A stretch of 7,167 bases of DNA from contig JBKPDO010000151.1 of NCBI GenBank assembly GCA_046727955.1, forward strand, positions 1 to 7,167, in the 5' to 3' direction. The notes beneath the pieces were generated by a model. It ran no database searches, was not told the origin of the DNA, and saw nothing but the letters and a program-made list of their open reading frames with translations. This document shows, in pieces, positions 1 through 5,045 of this stretch. How positions within the stretch are numbered: position 1 is the first letter of the stretch; each line of letters begins with the position of its first letter. The stretch is from DASVXQ01 sp046727955. Lineage in GTDB: Bacteria > Actinomycetota > CALGFH01. The position numbers were made by a program, and so were the translations under genes.

Positions 1-320
1 GGGTCAAGGCGGTCCTGCACGCCGCGGCGATGGCGCCGGGCGGGCCGGCCACGGCCGAGGCGGTCGAAGGCGCCACCGAGTCCGCCCTGCGGCTGGCGGC
101 CGCCGAGGGCCTCGAGAGCATCGCGATCCCGGCGCTCGGCACCGGGGTCGGCGGCCTTGGCTACGACGCCTGCGCCGCGGCGATGGCTGCGGCGCTGCGG
201 CGCCATTTCGCCACGGCGGCGGCGCCGCGCCTGGTGGTGCTCGCCGCGTTCGACCAGGCCGCGTTCGAGCAATTCGGCGCGGCCCTCGGCCGCGCTCTCG
301 CCAGGGACGTGCCGCCGTGA
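1..320 (+). CDS. Macro-domain protein, C-terminal part (5' end outside window)
   Basis: The reading frame is open from base 3 to the TGA at 318-320, leaving 105 visible residues. It begins with VLHAAAM, matching the strand of macro domains that usually reads V-I-H-A. About 35 residues later comes SIAIPALGTGVGG (visible residues 39-51), the glycine-rich loop that contacts the distal ribose and diphosphate in macro domains. The helix and strand after it (LVVLAAFD) complete the fold. Family members bind ADP-ribose or related nucleotides, and some remove ADP-ribose from proteins or hydrolyse O-acetyl-ADP-ribose. Catalytic residues in the N-terminal half are not in the window, so binding versus hydrolysis cannot be decided. 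The visible part fits a stand-alone, soluble macro protein. The stop overlaps the GTG start of the histidine kinase, so the two are probably one transcript with coupled translation. An internal ATG at 30 is not the true start, because homology extends upstream of it. Confidence 0.85.
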   Translation, partial: VKAVLHAAAMAPGGPATAEAVEGATESALRLAAAEGLESIAIPALGTGVGGLGYDACAAAMAAALRRHFATAAAPRLVVLAAFDQAAFEQFGAALGRALARDVPP

Positions 321-2113
321 ATCCAGAGGGCTCCGCCGAGTCCCGCCACCGCGTCCGGCTGGACGACGAGGACGACGAGGACGACGAGTACCTGGCCGCT
401 CTGCAGGAGACCTCCCTGGCGCTCAGCGAGCACATGGAGGCGAGCGGCCTGCTCGAGCAGATCGTGGCGCGGGCCGCGCAGGTGGTGGGCACCTCGCACG
501 GCTACATCTGCCTGATCGAGCCCGAAAGCGACGAGATGGTCCTGCGCGTCGGCGTCGGCGCCTTCGCCGGCTACGTGGGCCTGCGGATGGTCCGGGGCGA
601 GGGCCTCTCCGGCCAGGTGTGGGAGCGCGCCGGCCCGGTCGCCGTGGCCGACTACGACAGCTGGTCGAGCCGCGTGGAGTCGATCCCGCGCGGGCTGTTC
701 CACGCGGCGCTGGGCGTGCCGCTGCTGTCCGACGGGCGCGTGACCGGCGTGGTCGGCCTGGCCTTCTCCGACGCGGGCCGGCGCTTCAGCGAAGCCGAGG
801 TGGAGCAGGCCAGCCGCTTCGGCGAGCTGGCCTCGATCGCGCTGCAGAACGCCCGCATGTACGCGGAGGCCAAGCAGGAGGTCGAGGAGCACAAGCGCAC
901 CGAGGAGCGACTGCGCCAGGCAGAGGCGCGCTACCGCACGCTGATCCAGCAGATCCCAGCGGTGGTCTACACCGTGCGGTTCGCCTTCGGCGGCGCGCGC
1001 ATGTACCTCAACCGCCACATCGAGCCGATGCTGGGCTACGGTCAGCGGCGGGCCGACCAGCCGAGCTTCTGGACCTCGGTGCTGCACCCCGACGACCGTG
1101 AGCGCGTGCTCGCGGAGCTGACCCGCTGCGAGCAGACCAGCGAGCCGTTCGCGATGGAGTACCGCGTCTTCGACCGGCACGGCCGGGTCGTGTGGGTGCG
1201 CGACCAGTGCCTGCTGATCCGCGGCGACGCCGGTGAGCCGCTGTTCTGGCAGGGCGTGGTCTTCGACATCAGCGAGACCAAGCGGATCGAGCAGGCGACC
1301 AGGGAGGCGCTCGAGCGCGAGCGGGAGGCGGCGCAGCGGCTGCGCGCCCTGGACGAGATGAAGAACACCTTCCTGGACGCGGTCTCCCATGAGCTGCGCA
1401 CGCCGCTGGCCGCGGTGGTGGGCATCGCCCTCACCCTGCAGCGGGCCGGCTCCAGCCTGGCCGAGGCGGACATCGGCGACCTGCTCACCCGCCTGGTCGG
1501 CAACGCCCGCAAGCTGGACCGGCTGCTCACCGACCTGCTCGACCTTGACCGCCTGAGCCGCGGGATCGTCTCGCCCAAGCGGCGGCCCACTGACGTGGGC
1601 GCGCTGGTCGGCCGCGTGGCCGAGGAGTGGCGCGTGCTCAACGAGCGCCACCTGTACATCGAGGTCGAGCCGGTGGTCATCTCGCTGGATCCCGGCAAGG
1701 TCGAGCGCATCGTCGAGAACCTGCTCGCCAACGCGGCCAGGCACACGCCCGGGGGCACCCCTGTGTGGGTGCGGGTCATGCGCGACGGCGACGGGGTGCA
1801 GATCGCGGTCGAGGACGCCGGCGCCGGCGTGCCGCCGGAGCTTCGCGCCAGCGTGTTCGAGCCGTTCCGCCAGGGCCCTGGGACGCCGACCCACGCTCCC
1901 GGGGTGGGCATCGGCCTGTCGCTGGTGGCCCGCTTCGCCGAGCTCCACGGCGGCCGCGCCTGGGTCGACGACCGCGACGGCGGCGGCTCCTCCTTCCGCG
2001 TCTTCATCCCGGACGCCCCCGATCCCGGACGCCCCGATCCCGGACGCCCCGATCCCGGACGCCCCGTCCCTGACGTCTCATCTCAACCGGGCGGCGACGG
2101 GCGCGGTCCTTGA
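317..2113 (+). CDS. Soluble GAF-PAS sensor histidine kinase
   Basis: This 598-residue protein has a full kinase core and no transmembrane segment, so it probably senses a cytoplasmic signal. In order it shows an acidic N-terminal tract (16-24), a GAF domain (about 35-178), a coiled linker rich in Glu and Arg (about 180-205), a PAS/PAC domain (about 207-335, ending in VVFDISETK), a second coiled linker, the dimerisation/phosphoacceptor domain, and an ATPase domain. The phosphoacceptor is H358 in SHELRTPL. The ATPase motifs are N468 and N472 (N box, ENLLANAARHTP), D500 in DAGAGVP (G1 box), FEPFR near 514-518 (F box) and GVGIGLSL at 529-536 (G2 box). All catalytic residues look intact. The GTG start overlaps the preceding stop as GTGA and has no strong ribosome site of its own, which suggests coupling to the macro-domain gene. 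The C terminus is a Pro-Asp-Gly-Arg repeat tail beyond the ATPase fold. The ligand and the partner response regulator cannot be read from the window. Confidence 0.93.
   Translation: MNPEGSAESRHRVRLDDEDDEDDEYLAALQETSLALSEHMEASGLLEQIVARAAQVVGTSHGYICLIEPESDEMVLRVGVGAFAGYVGLRMVRGEGLSGQVWERAGPVAVADYDSWSSRVESIPRGLFHAALGVPLLSDGRVTGVVGLAFSDAGRRFSEAEVEQASRFGELASIALQNARMYAEAKQEVEEHKRTEERLRQAEARYRTLIQQIPAVVYTVRFAFGGARMYLNRHIEPMLGYGQRRADQPSFWTSVLHPDDRERVLAELTRCEQTSEPFAMEYRVFDRHGRVVWVRDQCLLIRGDAGEPLFWQGVVFDISETKRIEQATREALEREREAAQRLRALDEMKNTFLDAVSHELRTPLAAVVGIALTLQRAGSSLAEADIGDLLTRLVGNARKLDRLLTDLLDLDRLSRGIVSPKRRPTDVGALVGRVAEEWRVLNERHLYIEVEPVVISLDPGKVERIVENLLANAARHTPGGTPVWVRVMRDGDGVQIAVEDAGAGVPPELRASVFEPFRQGPGTPTHAPGVGIGLSLVARFAELHGGRAWVDDRDGGGSSFRVFIPDAPDPGRPDPGRPDPGRPVPDVSSQPGGDGRGP
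362..388 (+). repeat. Three perfect copies of a 9-base unit (GACGACGAG)
   Basis: Three back-to-back identical copies encode Asp-Asp-Glu three times at residues 16-24 of the histidine kinase. Because the unit is a multiple of three, copy-number change would lengthen or shorten the acidic tract without breaking the frame. The tract sits just before the GAF domain and is probably disordered. Confidence 0.9.
2008..2068 (+). repeat. 15-base tandem repeat in the 3' end of the kinase gene
   Basis: The unit CCCGGACGCCCCGAT occurs twice perfectly (2024-2038 and 2039-2053) and once with two changes at its end (2054-2068). It is preceded by a 16-base version carrying one extra C (2008-2023). In frame, the perfect units give Pro-Asp-Pro-Gly-Arg repeats after the last strand of the ATPase domain (SSFRVFIP). 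The extra C in the first unit means that the original repeat and the present reading frame differ by one base at that point, so the natural C terminus may have been altered by slippage. Confidence 0.88.
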
Positions 2114-2205
2114 CCCATGTGGGGGGAGCTCGCTCCCCCCACGGCGCGCGCTCCGCGCGCCGGGGCAGCTCGATCCATGTGGGGGGAGCGAGCTCCCCCC
2201 ACGGC
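2113..2205. repeat. Twin hairpins with identical arms and inverted loops
   Basis: Two 24-base perfect hairpins lie 60 bases apart, at 2119-2142 and 2179-2202. Each has a 10-bp stem with arms GTGGGGGGAG and CTCCCCCCAC. The first loop is CTCG and the second is CGAG, its reverse complement. The flanks are direct rather than inverted: both copies are preceded by CCAT and followed by GGC, so the shared unit runs about 2115-2145 and 2175-2205. The first begins six bases after the kinase stop. No T-run follows either stem, so neither is a standard intrinsic terminator. They resemble REP-type palindromes, and they could block exonucleases or polymerase at the mRNA 3' end, but that is inference. Confidence 0.8.
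2142..2162. repeat. GC-only hairpin between the twin hairpins
   Basis: Arms CGGCGCGCG (2142-2150) and CGCGCGCCG (2154-2162) pair perfectly over 9 bp around the three-base loop CTC. It shares its outermost base with the foot of the first G-rich hairpin, so the two stems are nearly stacked end to end. A T-run is absent. The alternating CG arms are also of the type that can adopt Z-DNA under negative supercoiling, though that is not shown here. Confidence 0.75.
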
Positions 2206-2306
2206 CCCCCAAGAGCGCCGGTGCCATGGGAACCGTGAGGAGGCGGCTTGCCGGGACGAACTCACCGCTAACTGGCCACGGCCCCCCAAGAGCGCCTGTG
2301 CCATGG
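2199..2306. repeat. 31-base direct repeat, two copies 77 bases apart
   Basis: Bases 2199-2229 and 2276-2306 are identical except for one position (G at 2220, T at 2297). Each copy runs from CCACGG through a C6 tract and AAGAGCGCC to GTGCCATGG, ending in the 6-base palindrome CCATGG. The first copy begins inside the right arm of the second G-rich hairpin. The spacer between copies is unrelated. The copies lie 150-250 bases upstream of the HNH gene, ahead of its probable promoter. They could be protein-binding sites or the traces of a small duplicated element. Confidence 0.85.
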
Positions 2307-2372
2307 TCCAGGAGGACGCACGAGTTCCCACGGGTGCCAGCTCGGATCTACGCAGGTTGGAGGATCGCGGTT

Positions 2373-2414
2373 AGTGCGCACTGCCGGCCTTCGGTCAGGA
2401 CGTCCCGATATACT
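2373..2414 (+). promoter_or_regulatory. Possible promoter of the HNH gene with a 10-base palindrome
   Basis: TATACT at 2409-2414 is a good -10 hexamer in an otherwise GC-rich stretch, and it lies 40 bases before the chosen start codon. The -35 region with a 17-base spacer (2386-2391, GGCCTT) does not match consensus, so promoter strength would depend on an activator or an unusual sigma factor. A perfect palindrome, AGTGCGCACT, at 2373-2382 lies about 40-48 bases before the expected transcription start, where a regulator could bind. This is a pattern-based call only. Confidence 0.35.
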
Positions 2415-2453
2415 GCGAGCACGTCTCGTGATCATTACAGCGGGAGCCAGAGG

Positions 2454-2966
2454 GTGGAGCGAGCACTGGTCCTGAACGCCTCGTACCAGCCGATTTGCGT
2501 CGTGCCGGTCCGCCGGGCCGTGGTGCTCGTCCTCAAGGAGAAGGCTGACGTGCTGGTCCCGGGTGCCAAGCCGGTCCGCGGCGCCAACCTGGCACTGCAG
2601 GCGCCGAGCGTGATCCGGCTTCGGTACTTTGTAAGGGTGCCGTTCCGGGCACGGGCCGGGCTGTCGCGGCGCGCCGTGTTCGTCCGCGACGAGCACATCT
2701 GTCAGTACTGCGGCGAGCGGGCCGAGAACGTCGACCACGTGGTGCCTCGCTCGCGGGGCGGGCGCCACGTCTGGGAGAACGTGGTCGCCGCGTGCCGGCG
2801 GTGCAACAGCCACAAGGAGGACCGCCTTCCCCACGAGGTCGGCCTCCGGCTACGGCGCGAGCCGCGAGCACCCAAGGAGACGCTGTGGATCGTGATCGCG
2901 GTCGGCCACATCGAGCCCGGCTGGGCCCCCTATCTCGGGCTCGAGCCGGACGCGGTACCGGCCTGA
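2454..2966 (+). CDS. HNH endonuclease family protein
   Basis: This 170-residue protein belongs to the small HNH family found widely in Actinomycetota. The N-terminal part (ALVLNASYQPICVVPVRRAV) is the conserved lead-in of that family. The zinc site is C83-x2-C86 (CQYC) and C114-x2-C117 (CRRC). The nuclease motif has D94-H95 (VDHVVPRSRGG), N109 (WENVV) and the trailing N118 and H120. All metal and catalytic positions look intact, so it is probably an active metal-dependent DNA nuclease of unknown target. No methylase or toxin/antitoxin partner is present, which argues against a restriction system. I chose the GTG at 2454 because GGGAG (2442-2446) lies 7 bases before it and homology starts at once. 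A longer frame back to ATG 2226 would run through the direct repeat and has no family match. The membrane phosphoesterase follows directly and may overlap its 3' end. Confidence 0.9.
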   Translation: MERALVLNASYQPICVVPVRRAVVLVLKEKADVLVPGAKPVRGANLALQAPSVIRLRYFVRVPFRARAGLSRRAVFVRDEHICQYCGERAENVDHVVPRSRGGRHVWENVVAACRRCNSHKEDRLPHEVGLRLRREPRAPKETLWIVIAVGHIEPGWAPYLGLEPDAVPA

Positions 2967-4606
2967 GCCAGCTCGCGGCCGCCTGGAGGCGGCTCGGGCA
3001 GGCGCCGCCGCACCCGCCACCATGGCTCCGCCGCCTCTGGGTCCCCGCCTCGCCATGGGTCCTGCCGGCGCTCGCCGGCATGCTCGGCGCCCTGCTCGCG
3101 GTCACCTTCCTGGCGCACCTGGACGCGCGCGTCGGGCCGGCCACATTGCGGCTGTCGGCCCGGCCGGTGATCGAGGGCTCGAGCCGGCTGGCGGTGCCGC
3201 CCTTCGGCTCGGTCTCGGCCAACACGCACTTCGGTCCGCTGGAGTTCCGCGCCACCCTCGACGACGTCGACGTGCAGGCCCTCGCCCAGCTCATCGACCG
3301 TAGCCCGACCTCGGCCAGACTCAGCTCCAGCGACCTCAGCGGCGCCCTGCGCCCACTGGAGGTCCAGGCACGCCGGGCCGCGGTGGTGTTCGTGCTCAAG
3401 CTGATCGCGCTCGGGCTGCTCGGCGGGGCCGCGGCCGTGCTGCTGTTCCCGGGGCGCACCTGGGTCCGGCTGGCGCGCTGCGCCGCCGGCGGGCTGCTGG
3501 CGACCGTGCTGCTGCTGGCGCCCTCGCTGGCGACCTTCGACGTCAGCGCCTTTCGCGCGCCGCGGTACCAGGGGGCGCTGGAGTACGCGCCCACCCTGAT
3601 CGGTGACGTGCGCACCGGGCTGAAGCGGCTCCACACCCTGCGCGAGCAGATGGCGCTGATCAGCCAGAACCTCAACCGCGCCTACACTGCTCTGAGCCAG
3701 CCGACGCCCGACCTCGGCAGCGGCACCATCCGGATCCTGCACATCTCCGACGTCCACCTGAACCCCGCCGGCTTCGACCTGGCCCAGCGACTGGCCACGC
3801 AGTTCGAGGTGGCGGCGGTAGTGGACACCGGCGACATGGGCACCTGGGGACTGTCGTTCGAGCCGAGGGTGGCCAGCCGCCTGAAAGAGTTCGATGTCCC
3901 CTACCTGTTCGTCAAGGGCAACCACGACAGCCCCGACGTGGTGCGGGCGGTGGCCGCCAACCGCAACGCGCGCGTCCTGGACTGGTCGTCGACGCAGATC
4001 TCGGGGATCCGCTTCTTCGGCGTGGGCGACCCGACCTTCAGCCCCGGCGAGGGCTACCGAGTCGACGAGTTCGAGAAGCTCAAGGACCAGCGCAGCATCG
4101 AGGTCGGCGGGGCAATCGACACCCAGGTCCCGCCGGCGGACGTCCTGTTGGTCCACGACCCGCGCCTGGCCACCTACGCCCTCGGCCACATCGCCACTGT
4201 GATCGACGGCCATCTGCACAAATTCCGCAGCCAGATCACCAACGGCACCCGCGAGCTCACCACCGGGACGGTCGGCGGCGCGGGCCCGGACGGCCTGCGG
4301 AACAGGCAGCCCCTGCCCTACGGCGCCGAGGTGCTGTACTTCGACCCGCTGACGCGGCGGCCAATCGGCGTGGACCGGATCGCGGTGGACTCGCTGGAGT
4401 CGTCCTTCTCGGTCGACCGCGAGCTGTTGCCCGAGGGGCAGGCCCTGTTCCGCTACAACCCGGTCACGGTGCCGACCACCACCACGACCACGCTCGGGCC
4501 GGTTCCCACCACCTCGCAGGGGCCCCAGGTCCTGCGGCAGGAGCCCCGCGGCCACGCCGGCGCGAGTCCCGGCACCACGGTCACCACCGGCTCCACGACG
4601 CCGTAG
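2885..4606 (+). CDS. Membrane-anchored calcineurin-like metallophosphoesterase
   Basis: From the chosen start this is 573 residues. A Pro/Arg-rich cytoplasmic N terminus leads to a first membrane helix (about 56-76), an ectodomain of some 90 residues, two more helices (about 167-188 and 199-218) joined by a basic loop (PGRTWVRLAR), then the catalytic domain (about 280-480) and a Thr/Pro-rich tail. The basic loop on the inside places the catalytic domain outside the membrane. Metal-binding motifs are complete: D289-x-H291 (ISDVHL), D317 (DTGDMG), N346-H347 (KGNHDS), H424 (LLVHDP) and H443-x-H445 (DGHLHKF). It should hydrolyse a phosphoester, but the substrate is unknown. The start is uncertain. 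GTG 2885 has AAGGAG five bases upstream, yet it overlaps the HNH gene by 82 bases. ATG 3080 would cut into the first helix, although strong GC third-position bias continues upstream to about 2966. A CTG at 2963 overlapping the HNH stop is another option. Confidence 0.85.
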   Translation: MDRDRGRPHRARLGPLSRARAGRGTGLSQLAAAWRRLGQAPPHPPPWLRRLWVPASPWVLPALAGMLGALLAVTFLAHLDARVGPATLRLSARPVIEGSSRLAVPPFGSVSANTHFGPLEFRATLDDVDVQALAQLIDRSPTSARLSSSDLSGALRPLEVQARRAAVVFVLKLIALGLLGGAAAVLLFPGRTWVRLARCAAGGLLATVLLLAPSLATFDVSAFRAPRYQGALEYAPTLIGDVRTGLKRLHTLREQMALISQNLNRAYTALSQPTPDLGSGTIRILHISDVHLNPAGFDLAQRLATQFEVAAVVDTGDMGTWGLSFEPRVASRLKEFDVPYLFVKGNHDSPDVVRAVAANRNARVLDWSSTQISGIRFFGVGDPTFSPGEGYRVDEFEKLKDQRSIEVGGAIDTQVPPADVLLVHDPRLATYALGHIATVIDGHLHKFRSQITNGTRELTTGTVGGAGPDGLRNRQPLPYGAEVLYFDPLTRRPIGVDRIAVDSLESSFSVDRELLPEGQALFRYNPVTVPTTTTTTLGPVPTTSQGPQVLRQEPRGHAGASPGTTVTTGSTTP

Positions 4607-4663
4607 GGCCTGATTACATTCGGGGGGAGCCCGAGCCGGGGCCATCCACCGGGACCCGACCCA

Positions 4664-4690
4664 CCGGGGCAACCCCTTGGGGTTCCCCGG
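4664..4690. terminator. Strong GC-rich hairpin after the phosphoesterase gene
   Basis: Left arm CCGGGG plus AACCCC (4664-4676, with C4670 bulged out) pairs with right arm GGGGTTCCCCGG (4679-4690). The tip is tight, so in practice about 10 bp form around a loop of 4-6 bases. It lies 58 bases after the stop codon. There is no T-run behind it, so if it terminates transcription it does so in the T-poor manner often proposed for high-GC actinobacteria. Otherwise it may serve only to stabilise the mRNA end. Confidence 0.45.
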
Positions 4691-4727
4691 ACCCCTCCGG
4701 CCCTTGGGGTTCCCCGGACCCCTCCGG
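4674..4727. repeat. Perfect 27-base tandem duplication
   Basis: Bases 4674-4700 and 4701-4727 are identical and directly adjacent. Each unit starts CCCTTGGGGTTCCCC and ends CCCCTCCGG. The first unit forms most of the loop and right arm of the hairpin at 4664-4690, so the duplication repeats that arm without its partner. The absence of any mismatch suggests a recent event or active upkeep. Confidence 0.92.
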
Positions 4728-4864
4728 CCCCGAACCCCCCCATCGGGTCCTTCGCCGGGGCGCTCGAGCCTGGGTCAAGCGCCGGCGCGAGGCAGATCGC
4801 CGGGCGACCCTGTCCGCTCTACGACGCCGTAGGCTCCGTCCCGCCGGGGGAGCGAAGTGGAGGG

Positions 4865-4885
4865 AACGGTCTTCGCCGTTTTTTT
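4865..4885 (+). terminator. Intrinsic terminator upstream of the mra promoter
   Basis: Arms AACGG (4865-4869) and CCGTT (4876-4880) flank the six-base loop TCTTCG and run straight into T's. There are seven T's in a row at 4879-4885, the longest T-run in the window. G.U pairing of the preceding G's could lengthen the stem. It would stop read-through from the phosphoesterase gene before the division cluster. The stem is short, so efficiency is uncertain. CCGTCCC at 4836-4842 could pair instead with GGGAACGG at 4862-4869 and disrupt this stem. Confidence 0.6.
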
Positions 4886-4891
4886 CCCCTT

Positions 4892-4920
4892 CTGCGAAAT
4901 ACAATAATGTATTTTCGCAG
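4892..4920. promoter_or_regulatory. AT-rich inverted repeat, possible operator
   Basis: Arm CTGCGAAATACA (4892-4903) and arm TGTATTTTCGCAG (4908-4920) are complementary over 12 bp with one unpaired T, around the loop ATAA. It stands out sharply from the GC-rich surroundings. It lies 42 bases upstream of the -35 hexamer of the mra promoter, about -106 to -78 from the expected start. A dimeric regulator binding here is the simplest reading. The left half also contains TACAAT (4900-4905), which could be a -10 hexamer of a second promoter, although no good -35 accompanies it. Confidence 0.5.
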
Positions 4921-4962
4921 CTCAGAGCGGTATTTCCATTTCTTTCGCTGGTGGGAACTGCG

Positions 4963-4991
4963 TTGACGGTGGATACCCGGTGGAGTAAAGT
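4963..4991 (+). promoter_or_regulatory. Housekeeping sigma promoter of the mraZ operon
   Basis: TTGACG (4963-4968) and TAAAGT (4986-4991) are separated by exactly 17 bases and match the primary sigma-factor consensus at five of six and four of six positions. The transcription start would fall near 4997-4999, giving a leader of about 48 bases before the mraZ GTG. This is the strongest promoter-like sequence in the window and lies directly before the division cluster. Its spacer and -10 are overlaid by the GTGG repeats that MraZ is expected to bind. Confidence 0.8.
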
Positions 4992-5005
4992 GGCGCGCAG
5001 TGGAG
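4969..5005 (+). promoter_or_regulatory. Probable MraZ operator: four phased GTGG repeats
   Basis: GTGGAT (4969-4974), GTGGAG (4980-4985), GTGGCG (4990-4995) and GTGGAG (5000-5005) start 11, 10 and 10 bases apart, so all face the same side of the helix. A further GTGGGA lies at 4951-4956, off phase. In Escherichia coli MraZ binds TGGGN direct repeats separated by five bases, and in mycoplasmas it binds AAAGTG-type repeats. This site shows both the ten-base period and one AAAGTGG (4987-4993). The repeats cover the spacer, the -10 and the start region, so binding should block RNA polymerase. It is a prediction from spacing and context, not from binding data. Confidence 0.72.
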
Positions 5006-5045
5006 GGACGGGGGCGGTCGGGGGGCAACTCGCGGGAGGGGGCCG

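Larger units (their letters stand above)
4590..4833. repeat. 18-base direct repeat flanking the 5' half of the intergenic stretch
   Basis: Bases 4590-4607, which include the last codons and stop of the phosphoesterase gene, recur at 4816-4833 with a single change (C4594 versus T4820). The second copy also forms a small hairpin, with arms CTACG and CGTAG around ACGC (4819-4832). The 208 bases between the copies contain the 27-base tandem repeat and no gene. The pattern fits either a duplicated gene end or an insertion bounded by a target duplication, and the sequence alone does not decide which. Confidence 0.6.

Noticed and set aside
161..1948. Long reverse-strand open frame of 595 codons opposite the histidine kinase
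   Set aside because: It lies antisense to a gene with complete domain motifs. Its translation is rich in Arg, Gly, Ala and His with no recognisable domain, which is the usual result of strong third-position GC bias.
2113..2306. CRISPR array
   Set aside because: Only two copies of each repeat, with different spacing, and no cas genes in the window.
2117..2374. Short + strand frame of 85 codons across the hairpin cluster
   Set aside because: It translates the hairpins and the direct repeat, has no ribosome site and resembles no family. The repeated DNA explains the sequence better than a protein does.
2226..2453. Longer version of the HNH gene starting at ATG 2226
   Set aside because: It would begin inside the 31-base repeat and upstream of the likely promoter. 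Family similarity starts at GTG 2454, which has its own GGGAG.
2454..2966. Part of a restriction-modification, homing or phage system
   Set aside because: No methyltransferase, intron, intein or phage gene is nearby, and the protein matches a chromosomal actinobacterial HNH family.
2930..4672. Long reverse-strand open frame of 580 codons opposite the phosphoesterase
   Set aside because: Same reason: it mirrors a gene with intact metal-binding motifs, has biased composition and shows no family match.
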